Origin: Rhodamnia argentea
Taxonomy: Eukaryota > Streptophyta > Magnoliopsida > Myrtales > Myrtaceae
Direction: 5' to 3'
NCBI RefSeq assembly: GCF_020921035.1
Contig: NC_063152.1
Coordinates: forward strand, 31,061,903-31,125,902
DNA: 64,000 nucleotides
Shown here: positions 33,913 to 46,760 of the stretch, one piece after another
Numbering within the stretch: the first letter of the stretch is position 1
How the letters are laid out: every line of letters starts with the position of its first letter
The notes under the pieces: generated by a model
Seen by the model: only the letters and a program-made list of their open reading frames with translations
What the model was told of the DNA's origin: nothing
Database searches by the model: none
Program-made: the position numbers and the translations under genes

Positions 33913-36006
33913 AAATTATTATTTTCAGACCAATTTTTCGCCAAGTCAAATTAATTTTCTCTTGCATTCTATTTTCTTCTCCTATTATTTTCCAGGGAAG
34001 TTCTCAATTTTCTGTTCCTATTTCCTTTTTCTTTTTTTGGTTGAATGGATTGGATCTTATAGGATTGAAAGTTGAAGGACGAATTAGGTTCGATGAGTAT
34101 GAAGCAAAGTGCAAACTTCCCAGGCCTTGTCTCAATGATCCCACTCTTACTGCTTCACCTCACATCACCAACGTAACCTCGTATACTTACTTAGGTCCTC
34201 TAAATGTCTATGGTATCTGGTCATGTTACGTTTCGTAAGACTGCTTGATTTTCAAAAATAACCGAGCGAATTTTCCCTAGAAGTCGAAATCGATTCTCCA
34301 TTCATTGAAACCTGGAACCTACCCGTCACAGATTCCGGGGTCGATCAAGGTCTACTCGGGTTCCATCTGCATTCTTAATTGAAAGATTGTAATGGATCAT
34401 CACCTCTAATGACCACCAATTGCTGTTACAATCTACTGATCACAACGTATATTTAGACACACCGAGAATATAAAACATTAACAAAACAAAAGTCTCAATC
34501 ATGGATATCACAAGAAATGAAAGCAACATTGCGCAAAAAAACTGAACAAGAAAAGCACAAAGACTTACTTCAGTTTTCAGCCGGATTCTCGATTTTTGTA
34601 ATATGAAACATACCATATATATCCTAGAACTAAAATCAGATCGGTTTCACCCTGGAACCATGCTCGCTCCTAGACTCAACCCCGGCTTTTCTTTTGGCGT
34701 TTGCCATTTCCTATGCACGATAAATTGACCGGCGACCAATACGTTTGAGTCCTAATTCTACACTTGACCCGCGATGAGCGCACATACGAGAATAGAAGAG
34801 AATCTGTCAGCGCTCTCCCCCCGCAACATTTCGCCGCCTGCCTACTTTTTACGTTATTTTACGCAGGTGGTGTTGCTTTAAATACTTTTTTTGCCCATTC
34901 TGCACTCGCGATGAAGATAACACTGTATGAAAAATCTTTCAACTTTCAGTGGCATCATACTTTTTCATGAAAGATTAATTTGTGGAGGAGGAGGAGGAGG
35001 ATAATGTTTTGTATTCCCTGCATGTGAAGCAAGTGATGGCCAGGCCATGTCTCTTTCGAAGGGGAATTGAAGATTGATGAGACTCTCGTAGATAGAAGCG
35101 TCTTTAATGGAAGACGTGTAGTCGAACGTCGAACACTTTTAACGGTGGGTTCGTACTCTATGAAAGGAAGAAAACGTAACTCAAGGGTAAACCTTCACAG
35201 GTCCTAATCAAGCGGATACAAAGGACGGCATCTTAGGCCTCGAGACCTGATCATGAGCTTGGCGGTCCGACGGACCCGCCCATCGACCTTGCAGGTTTGG
35301 ATGATGACTGAGGGCCGGTTAGCTGGATGGTCTGGGCACGTCTTCTCCTTCTCAAGACAGGCTCGAGCATTTCTATAAAAAAAAAATTCGATCTTTCAGT
35401 TCGCGAACCAACCGAGGTACAGGTTTTTAGGCCTGCCTAGGATCGACAAACCGGTACTGTGATATCGCATTAGCCCATTTTTCGGAGTTAATCCGATTTT
35501 GCCTGCTCAACTCATGTTACAAATCGGGATGATCATCTTGCATTAGCACGTTGCAGCTGCTACTGACCCAGAAAAAGAAACTATCAAATGCCAAGTAACA
35601 GTTGATTGCAGAATTTCAGAGATATAAATTGATACCACACAAGTTTACGAGCCGACAAAGGTTGGAGATGAGATTCAGCAACGCTGCGGTTCATGAATAA
35701 GAAGATCCGCATCAATAGAACCAGGGATGATGGATTTAGGTTAATACAGTTTTTTCTCCTGAGAAACAGTAGCTAAAAGTACCCACGGACCAGACAAGCT
35801 CTTCGATACAACATTCCAGGATCTTGCCAGGTAAAATTACCGATGCTGGTCCGACCGAATCACCAAGGCCGATCGAAATTCAGCAATGGTCGGAAGAGAG
35901 CAAAGGCGAGATTGGAGTCCCGATGAGAAGTGACCAATAGCCAATACAGTTCTAATGCACGTCTAAGAAGGCTTCGCTAAGGACAGCACAACATGCGCTG
36001 CTAGAA
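33913..36006. other. Intergenic, no gene seen
   Basis: The 3' flank of the 33-kb gene and of the convergent APT gene. AT-rich; a short GGA run near 34985. Nothing else supported. Confidence 0.55.
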
Positions 36007-39000
36007 TCAATGGGACTCCACAAGCACGTATAAAGGCTTTCCCTTCAACCTCTCCCTACCCTGAGAAAATCAGAACTCATCAGAAAATGCGACCCAGCGA
36101 TGAAAAAACTGTATGAAAACTGGAAGCAGTACATACTGTTTGATCAACCAACAGATTGATAATTGAAAAAGGTACGAAGGTCTAATAGGGATATGCGCAC
36201 CTTTAAGTCTGGCAATTCAATCACGCAAGCGCACTCGACAACTTCGGCTCCAACGCATTCTGAGGAACATTATCCACGAGATATTAGATAGCTTGCCCTT
36301 ACAACTAAAAATATATTCCACATCAAACTGACATTATTGCACTAAGAAGTTACTTCAACCATCCAAAAGACATAATCGAATCATTTCAGTAAAAGAAATT
36401 TCAGTCGAAGACACTTTTTACTTCTCTTGCCCAAATTCACAGACCTTTCCCCACAAGTAATGGAGCACATTAATGAGAAATATATACCAAGTAAATTCAT
36501 GGCTGCACAAAGGGTACCACCGGTAGCAATTAAATCATCAACCACCAAAGCTCGTTCCTGAGGTTGCACTGCCCCGACGTGCATTTGCAAGCAATCTTTT
36601 CCATACTCCAGAACGTAATCTTCAGAGATGACCTCGCCTGACATTAGAAAAATCTTTATCACAACTACTGGCAACACGGTTGGATATGCATAATATGTTC
36701 ATTCTCGGCATTAAGCAATTTCAACTCCAAGATGGTATCGGATTTGCGGTGTTTATACAGCTTAAGAATGTTCAATGGCATGCAGGATGACAAATTCATT
36801 CTGTTCTTAGATCTTGTCAATGCCAGAGAGCAAGGAGCAGCAACCTTTACAGAGCTAAATGTGTACTTTGATAGATACTGAGAACAATGTAGCCTCAACG
36901 TAAGTCCAGGAGCCCAAAGGAGCTTGGGATGCTCATGGTAGAACAATAACATGACAGTCAATTAAGAGCAGATTATACAAAATATTTGCAGCAACGTAAA
37001 CAGAACGCAGCATAATCATGTGCAGCTGTTGGAATGCTCAAGATGAAACAGTGAAAATAAATAAACTTGAAAATGGGGTAACTAGCAGAAGGTAATAATG
37101 TGCATGCTACATGTCTCGATGACCTAAAGACAGCTCCATTTATCATAATTCTAGGCAGACAAAAGAGAATGCCCATCCGCAGCACCGGCTATTGTTTTCG
37201 GGTTCAGGGGCAGCCTAATCTAACAAACCTTTCGAATTATACAATATCATGAAATTGTTTGTGAAAAAAGGATTCAGTAATTCTAATGGCTAAAAAGAGA
37301 TGCAGACGCAACCAATATTGATCATGATAAAAGAACACAGGTAGTTTTACCAAATCATTTTGTCATTAGAAATGTACCTGGCAACTTCCCAGGCTTTCTC
37401 AAGGGAACGAATTTCGCTCCTATCGCTAAGGCAATAGGAGGGCCGAATATGAAACCTCGAGCTTCTATTCCTAGAAAAAAAAAAAAGGAGAGAAAGATCA
37501 GTCTCATGTCATTGAACAAAGAGGAAACCACATAACTTAGCTCTATTGATTAGAAACTTGTCAAAATGGTCTAAAATATTCTCTGTTATAACACAATTAA
37601 GTCTTCTTTATCCTTAGCTGCGGAGGAACGACGATACCACCGACCGGAGTGAAATTAATCAGATTGATCAGTGATGAACAGTGCAATGTCATCACAGAAT
37701 GAACTACATAAATAGGGTTTTCAAAATTTTCGCATCCTCATATCCAGCATCAAGCATCATCCCACGTGTCACTTTGCAAATATCAGATCTATGGGGCATA
37801 TAGTCAGATTACACGATCCTTTTCCTGTGAAGCGGTGAGCTGCAACTTATCCATTTGAGAGCATCTGTTGGTGCTGAAGAGAGAAGATTCCAAAAACTTG
37901 CATTGATTCTATTAAATTCATCACACAGACAAATGACAGCAAATGCCTCAGAACACAGACACAAGAAGAAAGAAGGCCTTCCATGGTTCTATAATGGAAC
38001 AAATGCTGGTGAAGGGTGCAGTCAAAGAAAGAAAGAGTGAGCCGACATCCCAATTACAAGGGTCAGGTGAGATGAATAAGGTAAACTCTGCGTGTTTCGT
38101 GATAACTTGTAACGTCTTCTACCAAGATTAGCTGATGTCTTTAGAAACAAGACCCTTAAAAGCACAAGCTGGTAAAAAAAAACACACTGAATCTGACCCC
38201 ATAGAAAACAGGCTAACATGAATGGACAAGAAGGAGCATAAGCAGCCAAAAGAATCCAAGATTATCTATCACCAATCTTTACATAACCATACAAAGGCTC
38301 ACTTGAGAGTACAAATAAGCACATGGGTAGAGAAATGAGCAACTGGTCTCGTCTGGTCTGGTTGTTAGCATCTGCAAGCAATACGGACCAACAACAAAAG
38401 CATTTTCTAATCCTGAAACCACAAAAAGAACGTTTTATCTTTCTTTCTTTCTTTTTTCAGAGACCCTCATACACAATCACAATCGCAGTATCATGCGAGT
38501 TATATGTCAATACCACATGAATTATTATGCAGAACCCGATTTCAGCAGCTGCTCATTGTGATTGCAACAGAGTCAAGGTGAGAAATTTTCATGGAGGACA
38601 GGCACAAGCTAGAGCTCACATCAGCCATGGTCCACTTTCTAAGTAAGTGGGCGTACATCGTTATCAGACGTCTGCCCAAAATCGGATCCAACCATGTACC
38701 AACAACAACAGCAATGTTAGAGAGATGTTAGAGAGAGAGAGAAGATAAGCGGCTCCATAAAAACTTCTAAGCAGCAATTGATGGCACACCGCACTAGCAA
38801 CCGCACATGGTCAAGCAACAAATCACCATAAAAAGCCAAATTTGAATGGGGAAAAAATAAGGTGGGGGAAGAAAACAAAAAACACCAGGAGGGAGATAGT
38901 CGCTTATCCAATCCAATGCATGTCAAGGGGAAAACAAAAATCTCGAAAAAAAAAGAAAAGAAAAAGAAAATTTAAGTCGTGAGAAATGATTAAACAAAGA

Positions 39001-39884
39001 AAGGTGTCGATTTTCGATTCGCATTTTACTACTTGGAATATTGCTTGTTGAGAGCGACTGTCCATGAAGCAAAACTAAGAGAGCTTTCAGAAACTGAGTT
39101 GAAGTTCGTACTTTGAAAGTGGAACTCCTTTTTCCCAAGAGCTTTCGGGCTCGAGGGAATTCGTTGACTCGACCCTTCGCTGATAATGTCCGAGTCTCGG
39201 CTCATGAACTTGCAATTAACTCACGGAAATAACACATTCTAATTTGGAAAAAAAAAAACGAGGTTCTTTTCCAATAAAGATCGTCTTTTTCTCCATTTTT
39301 TTACCTGCAACAACAGAAAAGATCGTCTTTTTCTCCATTTTTTTTTTACCTGCAACAACAGAAATGTTTCTGTCCTTGTAGCGCTCGACGAACAAGTCGA
39401 CGGTGTCCTTGAAGGCCTTGGGATCCAGTAACAGGGTAGTGATGTCTTGGAACATTATTCCTGAGACAAACAAGCGTGTTTGTGATTACTAGAGGGTGAC
39501 AACCAAAAAAGGAAGGAAGAAAGAGGAAAACAGACGCCATTTGTAGATCACTGAGAAAAACAGAGGAAGAACGAAAGAAGAAAAAGATGCAGGAAAGATG
39601 GGACTTGGATGGAGAGGACATGTGTGGATGCATATTGCATTGGGCTTCTTCCTGACAAGGAAGAGCCAACAAAAAGAAAAAGAAAAACCCAACTTGGCTT
39701 GAGCCCTCTAAAGCAAAAGTAGACGAACTTCAGAAGCTCGGACCCAGCCAAAAAAAAAAATGGGGGATTTGCAGAGAGAAGAAGCGGGATGGAGAGAAGA
39801 ACCTGGTTTGGGAAAGTCAGGGACGACGCGGATTTTGGACTTGATGCCATACATGCGAGGGTCCTCGTCTTTGTCCGCAGACAT
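36007..39884 (-). CDS. APT: Adenine phosphoribosyltransferase, six exons, complete
   Basis: Converts adenine plus PRPP to AMP and pyrophosphate in purine salvage; plant isoforms also convert cytokinin bases to nucleotides. Exons by GT-AG borders with consistent frame: 39884-39803, 39460-39350, 37470-37378, 36637-36488, 36259-36201 and 36060-36007, giving 182 residues, close to the family's usual 180-190. Visible features: [20 protein letters not shown] (about 16-35), [20 protein letters not shown] (65-84), the PRPP-binding loop [13 protein letters not shown] (125-137) and the C-terminal [15 protein letters not shown]. No transit peptide is evident, so probably cytosolic. The start is the first in-frame ATG and gives the usual [11 protein letters not shown]-terminus. 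A minus-strand TATATA lies about 110 bases upstream. The exon 2 donor site lies in a 43-bp tandem duplication. Confidence 0.95.
39278..39363 (-). repeat. Tandem duplication of the APT exon 2 donor region
   Basis: On the plus strand GATCGTCTTTTTCTCC, a T-run and ACCTGCAACAACAGA occur twice in a row, about 43 bases apart. Each copy contains an identical CAG/GTAAAAA donor on the minus strand. The upstream donor (exon end 39350) keeps the conserved SVVAG junction. Confidence 0.9.
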
Positions 39885-39993
39885 TTGTCACTGAAAAAGA
39901 AAAATGCAAGCTTGGAAAGAGGCGTGAGAGAGAGAGAGAGAGAGAGAGAAGGAGGTGAAATTTGAAAAATGAGGAGGATCGAAGTTGCTGCTG

Positions 39994-40001
39994 ATATATA
40001 G
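39994..40001 (-). promoter_or_regulatory. TATA box of the APT gene
   Basis: Minus-strand TATATATC about 110 bases before the ATG at 39884. A GA/CT tract lies between (about 39924-39950), a common leader feature in plants. Confidence 0.6.
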
Positions 40002-40140
40002 GGACGAGGGAGAAGCAATGGGAGCAATGCATTCGCAACGTGTAAAAATTTACTCTTTCGGAGATGGGATAGACCTGGTCATGAATTTGACGGAATTCGT
40101 GCCGCCAAGCAAGAAATTCAGGAGTAAAAATCCTATCCAC

Positions 40141-43100
40141 CTACATAAATAATTCCTTTCTCGAGCTCGGACCCGCTAACATAGACCCACTTAGATTCAC
40201 CATATTACAAATCAACAAACAAATCTAGATTGGAACTTTAAGGTTCGATATTCGACTCGACTCGTCTAAGCATGCTCATTGATCAAGCATACTACCGGGT
40301 AATACTATGAAGTAATGATATGCGCGCGGCTCGAACCGTGTTGTAGGACCTATTAGTACTTTAAAATTTACTTTCACCATTCAAGTACGAAGTGGCTTAT
40401 TTTTAGAATCTGAAGTAGGTTCCATTTTCGTCTTTCATATTGTTTTAAGTGCAGACTTTGCTTCTCCTTCTTTTTCATGCTATTAATGCTCTTTCTAAGC
40501 TAGTTAAGTGAGTTTAAGCTCGTGAAATTACGAAACAACAAAAGAATGAAGAGCAAACGAATAAGAGAAGAATAAGCGGTTTGGTCGGTCCTCAATGGAA
40601 CCACACCGCCAAAACGGTTTGGGGTCCGACTAATATGGTTTGGCATGATTTCACTTTCCTCCGAGTCGTATCTTTTCGAAACCTAAATGAAGTTAGATTA
40701 AAAGGGCTTTTCGAAATACGAATAGTGTTTTAGGAGTGCATTAGGTAATATTGTGAAGGATTTTGCCATTTTATTTTATTAAAAAAAAAAACTCAAACCG
40801 ATTGAAGGCTCGGGCCATCAATGGGTGGCCAATGAGCCAAATCTAGCACTGGCGGCCTCGCCCAAGGTCGCACAACCTCGGGAGGCGGTTGCCCGAGGTC
40901 GCACGACCACCGACAACCCCCGGTGACCCTCGCTCGAGGTTTTGCAACCCCATGCGCACTCACCGGAGGTCGTGCAACCTCGAACGAGGGTCGTAAATCT
41001 GGCCAAAAATGGCTCGCCGACTCCTTGAGCCCTTCACCGACGACATTGCGTAAGGTGAGGGCAAAGTTGGAAGAAAAAAAAAATATTTTTCACGTTCTGG
41101 AAATGCTAAAGCTCAAAACTAGTCCAGACCTACCTTTGGTTAAGGGATTTTAATGGACTTTGGTAGTATAATGTATTTTCTCAAATCTCCCTCGAAAGAA
41201 TTTGTCAAATGGCTTGACTTTTGCTTAAAGTCCTTTAGAGGCTCAAAGGCCTTTGGCAAAGTGGTTAGTGCGTTTGGTTTAGTATTTTGAAAGTCTCATG
41301 GGCCCCAAAGCATCTTGAGAAAATTTGGCAACAACATTAAGATTTTAGCATCTTCGGAATGTTAAAAACCCCAATTAATGAAAATTAGTAAGTTCCCTAT
41401 TTTGCTCTCAAAATAAAACTAAAACTCCAATTTTGCCCATGTTAAACATTAAAACCCTAGATCTATTGTTCATTTTCTTAACAAGGGCGATTGGCGAGAG
41501 CCGACAAGGCCAATTCTAGCCAGTGAACCGCCGACGAAAGGCTGGCAGGGGGTGGTGACGTCAATTGACACTAGATCTGGCTCTCCGACGGCCTCGGCCC
41601 TTCGTCAGAAGATTTGATTTTTTTAATTCATAGCCAAAGCCCTCGGTACCTTTATTTTTTTGGGGCTAAATACTACTTAAATCAAAGTTACTTTACAATG
41701 GATTTTCTATTTAACGCAATTTGCATTGCCCCAAAGCCTCTTAGGCTAAAGGCATTTGCATTTTTTCAAGGCTCATTTCCAAAATCGAACCAACCGCAGA
41801 CTTCCACAGGCGGGTCAATCCCTACTTGAAAGACTTTTATGAAGTCGTTGTTAATTATTCTAAAAGTCTGACGTATCATATACGAATAGAATAGATAAGC
41901 ACGAGTGAGACACGCAACACAGGCTTACGGGACGGGCATAATAAACACATCTATAATCGCAAATTCAGACCAAAAAAGTACATCGTAATTATGTCATTTA
42001 CCAAAAGGATAAGCTATGTTTTACAATGGAAATGGCTAATATATAGACTGCAAATTTTAACAAAACCAAGGAAATTAAAAATTCGACCAGGAAAATAAAC
42101 AAAAAAGATAAAATAAATAAAATCGGAATGTAAGTTAAAATTACCTAATATAAAACTAAATATGACCCTACGACATGAGAATGTAATTCAAATTTATGGA
42201 AAATCCTAAAAATAAGAAAATAGGTCAGATTAGAATCCCAAATGCGAACACCCGCGAGCGTCGACGTTTAAAATGTTAGGTGAATGCATTATTTATTAGG
42301 ATTTGGATATTATAACATTTATAATCAGTGACTGAACCTTTATATACCTTGATTAGATCGACCAACCCAACAACTTTATCTCAATACAAAAAAGCAATAA
42401 TCGCCAGAATTTAACTAATTGCAATGGAACATTAATCACGAAAACGAAAATGAAGATTGAAAGAGATGAAGATTGTCAAGTATGCTGTTTTGAGAGGCAC
42501 AATGGGATTTGTCATAGTCATTTTTTTTTTTGAAAGAAATATTTCATTTATTAATCAGGGTAATAGTCAAGAGGTACATAGAATACTTTCAAGCCCCCAA
42601 ATAATTGCGGAAAAGGTAAATACCGGAAAGCAAATAACAATGCATATTCTGCAACTAGAAGCGTACTCTCATCGTTCAAGAATAGAGCTGTCATAATAAA
42701 ATTTCGACTGTCGATTGTCAAATTCGGTGATAAGCATACACCGAGAACTCCCACACTAATTGTAAGCGCTTGCGGTGCGCGTTTAGGTTCGACGTCCTAT
42801 CACCATTGCCGAGCAATAACACCAACATCAATATGTTAAAAGAGCACAGATCAAATATCTATAAAGAACTCCCATATTTATATCTAGATCTAGTTCGAGA
42901 GAGTAAAATTCTTGAATCTAGACCTAAACCTAAATTGGAAGAAGAGAATGGCTCTTAAGTTATATATAGATGGCAACATAGTACATCTGCACCTTGCATA
43001 TCGATGCACAAATTACCATTCATTTTAGTCCAACCACGGACAAATCCTATTTGATACACACTTTTTTCGGTCTAAGCGCTAAAAAGATTAGTTCTTTAAT

Positions 43101-44160
43101 TTATTTATTAGATTGCTCGGGGTCATAATAGGTTATTTACATATCATAGAAGCATGATTAGACTCCTCAAAGGTGCATCGAGTTATGTCATAAATGGTCC
43201 AATCCAAATAAGCACGTTTAACCAGTTATGATCAATTTATTGTAATGCTAATCTAGTGACCCGTCCTCGTCTCGTTCCATATTCCTAAAACATTTTGATA
43301 TTTGATCCAATATAAGAAAATCCATACCCAAACTAATGGGAGAGCGCGAAGTGCGTGAGCGCAAGATCGAGTAAGGCCGAGAAAGAATGAAGAAAAAGTC
43401 ATAAAAGTGAGTCGAGTCTAAGTAAATTGTAAATCCATTTAAGATCCACTTAATTATCATATTATGTTTAACCTCATTTATGACCTATTTTGACAGATTT
43501 AAATGCGATGTACATAAAAATTCATGCCTACCATGATATGTCGAAAGTGAAGGTCAAGATGTGTCGAAAGTGCCGATAAGGACCGAAGAAATTCGGCCCC
43601 AATGGACGCGCCACGTATCGTTCCCATCGAATCGCGGCCGGATTTCCATCTAGCTAGGTTTTGTGGTCCTCCTCATGTCCGTTTGCATCAGCCATTGCTT
43701 TCAAGCTTTGATCTTTGTAAGCATCAAATTAGAGAGAAAGGAGGAAAAATGCTATAAAAAAAAATTGATGGGCGTTCGATTGGAGGCTTTCGAAAGAGTC
43801 GGCAGGAAAAATCTCATAAAGGGTTTTTGCGTATCGACGAAGATTTTTACCGGGCGTAACATCGAATTCTTAAAGTGATTCAATGGTATCGATGAAGCTT
43901 TAGTTTATTAGGTGGAGAGAGCGAGGAATGAATACGACGGGACCTCAGCCGGAGCGGTTGTTGCGTCCTCCGTCGCATCCTCTTGATTCGCATCTCTCTC
44001 TTTTCCTTTTGAAAACGAAACAAGGGTTAACGAGAACCATTTGACTAATGGGCCACAACAAGCTATGGAGTTCTTCGACTAGGAAGATTTATTGGAGGGT
44101 TAGGTGGATGAAACTCCCACACCACCAACTCTGTTCCGCCTTGGATGGCCAAAATAACAA
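40141..44160. other. Intergenic block, no gene supported
   Basis: AT-rich. A GC-rich patch at 40800-41030 with repeated GAGGTCG / CGACCTC words lies between TTTTATTT-rich flanks and may be the core of another foldback element. The 42520-42750 segment starts with a T-run and may be an inserted, reverse-oriented polyadenylated sequence. No exon with family similarity. Confidence 0.5.
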
Positions 44161-44680
44161 GGGTTAAATACCACGAAAAATCTCAAACCGGTACACGTAT
44201 AATAAATTTATCCAAATTATTTTTTTTACCATAAAAAAATCCAAATCGGTACACATGTGACAAACTTATCCCAAACTATTTTTTCGACCATCAAAAACTC
44301 CAAACTAGTATATCCGTAATAAATGTACCACAAACTAATTATTTTAACGACAAAAAATGTAAATTGATACGCATGTGATAAATTTACCTTTCGTTGACTT
44401 CCGTTAAATTGGATTAATATCATGAAAGCCTCCAAATTGATACATTGGAGGGTAAAAGCCCCAAACGTGTATATTTAGCAATTGTCATATGTCATCAAAC
44501 TCAGCAATTTGACAATAAAACTTAACGAAAACTAACGGAGGGTAAATTTGTTACTGGTGTACCGGTTTGGGGTAAATTTGTCAAAGGCGTACCAATTTAG
44601 TGTTTTTGATGATCAAAAAAATAATTTAGACTAAATATGTTACAAGTGTATCAGTTTGGAATTTTTCGTGATATTAATTC
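44161..44680. mobile_element. Foldback/MITE-like element, family B copy 2, 9-bp target duplication
   Basis: The 520-bp element is flanked by perfect AAATAACAA copies at 44152-44160 and 44681-44689. The left end GGGTTAAATACCACGAAAAA mirrors the right end TTTTTCGTGATATTAATTC. Inner units resemble those of the 22.6-kb copy. Confidence 0.88.
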
Positions 44681-44689
44681 AAATAACAA

Positions 44690-46760
44690 AAGCAAAAGGA
44701 GCCAAAAAAAAAAAAAAAACAAAACAAAACAAAACAAACAAACAGAGAGAGCAGAAACCAAAACAGGGCAGAAATGAGCAGAACCAGTTTAGGGGTGTGA
44801 GGTTGGGTTCACGGAGAGTTTCCATAGGGTCAGGACCACAAGGGAGGTTTTCAGGCACTTTTGGTAGGCATCATCAATGAGAATTATCTTGTTCAAGGAT
44901 TTGGTGATCCAACTGATTGGGACTCTGCTTTTCCATCGAGTCGAATCGGGGGAAGGGGGGTTGTAATTATGTGCATTTAATTTGCGATCCAACCAACATA
45001 TCAAATTGTCATCTTTCATTTACAAGGTCAGAGAGAGAGAGAGAGAGAGAGATCTTGCAGGATATTATGAAACTGTGCTCTGTTTGTGGGAGACGTTTGG
45101 TAACAGAGACAAAAAGTGGTGCTTTGATTAAGATTCGTTTGAGACGATGAATGTGTTGCCACAAAAGGGCAATGAACCTTTTCAGGGATTTCAAGTGGAC
45201 TCATTGATCGTAGGTAAAGAGATAATGTAGTTCCCTCCCTTACGTAATTTTTTTTTCCCATCTTTTTGGGCTCTCTGTTCAGTTTATTTCTTTTGATTTC
45301 GCGTGCAATTACCTTAATTTCGACGGCTCTATCGGAAACACTCTTAGCCAAGGGGTTGGCTTGCGCGATAAAGATCGGTGTCTTTGGTCTTAGCCATCCC
45401 AGGTTCGAATTTGGCGTACACGGAGCAGAGACTAGGATTGTTTTGAGGCTTTGATTCTCTCGAGGGAGGTGGACTAGTCGAGACGCGTGCAACCCGATCG
45501 GACTGTGCCTAAAGATAAGACCCGATAAAACAAATTGCGGTATGATGCTGATGAAAGAGGATGAGTTGCTGGGCCTACTAACATTGAAGCAAGAGGGGAA
45601 TAAACTTTGTGGGGGTGTTGTGAGGAGAGAAAGAGAGAGAAGAAACAAAGGGGTCAGTGGTCATGTTTGAGGAAACCTTCCATATAAATCAACGACTCTT
45701 GAATCAATCTGAAGTCATCATTTTCAGTCCACTCACTGGACAGTTCATGAGGACCAGAATGATTCATTGTAGAATATGAGGGTAAGTGTATCTCATAACA
45801 TTTCCCTTTAAAGATTTAGTCCTTGACTCTTGCAGCAACATGAGTAGAATCCAATGACCAACATGTTCAATCACAAGGACAAAAACTTGTGAGGTGGGAC
45901 AGATCCACATCAAGAGTGAGAGAGAGAGAGATTTCATTGATCTTCACTCTAAAAAGAAAATGGGGGTCCTCCCCCTCTTGCTCATAAGAGTCTTTAAGGT
46001 TCTTGATGGATTCAAGGTCACATTCTTGATCTTTCACCTCAATGTGAAAATTTACTGGGTAAATCTAGGTTATGTCGTCAATGTTTTTGTCTGATCAAGA
46101 AGAACAGCTAACTTGAACATCGGTTGGCATCCACAAATAATGACCGAATAACCAGATTGCCAATTGCAGGATGATTCATTTTTTGTATCACTAAATCTAG
46201 AGAGTTGATCTGATCGAGCATCATAAGCAGCAACAGAAAAACACTTAAAACCGCGATCATCAAGCTGCATAAGAAAAGTGTTCGACAAGCTCCTGTTTAT
46301 CATTTTGATAAAGTAAACGCACAAGTTTATCTTCACTGATCGCCTAACTGAAACTGCACAAAGAATCAGAATAAAAAGCAAAATCACTAGGAGACGCACA
46401 TCATCAGATAAACGTGGCCTGGAAGGATTTTCCTAACCTTTATTGTGACAATCATTTGCAAAAACAGAGATCATCTCTGAACATTGAGATTATTCACGGC
46501 AAGTGCATAAACTTGACTGTTTTAGAACTTACGTCACAACTGTCCTTCTGCAATGAAGAACCAAGACAGGTTAATAGTAACACTAAAACATTGATGCTTA
46601 TAGATAGTACTCGTAAATTCCTAGGGGGACTAGATTAACATTCTTTGCATCCAAAAGCTTCTAAAACATAGCCATGGCAAGAGAAAACAATAATTGGTAG
46701 TGCCAAGGCACATCACTTGAAGTTATAGGAAGGCAAATAACATCTAAGAAGCAATATTAG
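44690..46760. other. Intergenic, 3' flank of the DUF863 gene
   Basis: A- and CAAAA-rich run at 44707-44745, GA run at about 45029-45051. A 206-codon minus-strand open frame (45648-45028) has no recognisable domain and is bounded by CT repeats. No gene called. Confidence 0.5.

Noticed and set aside
45028-45648. 206-codon minus-strand open frame
   Set aside because: No recognisable motif, begins and ends in CT-rich repeats, no splice partners.
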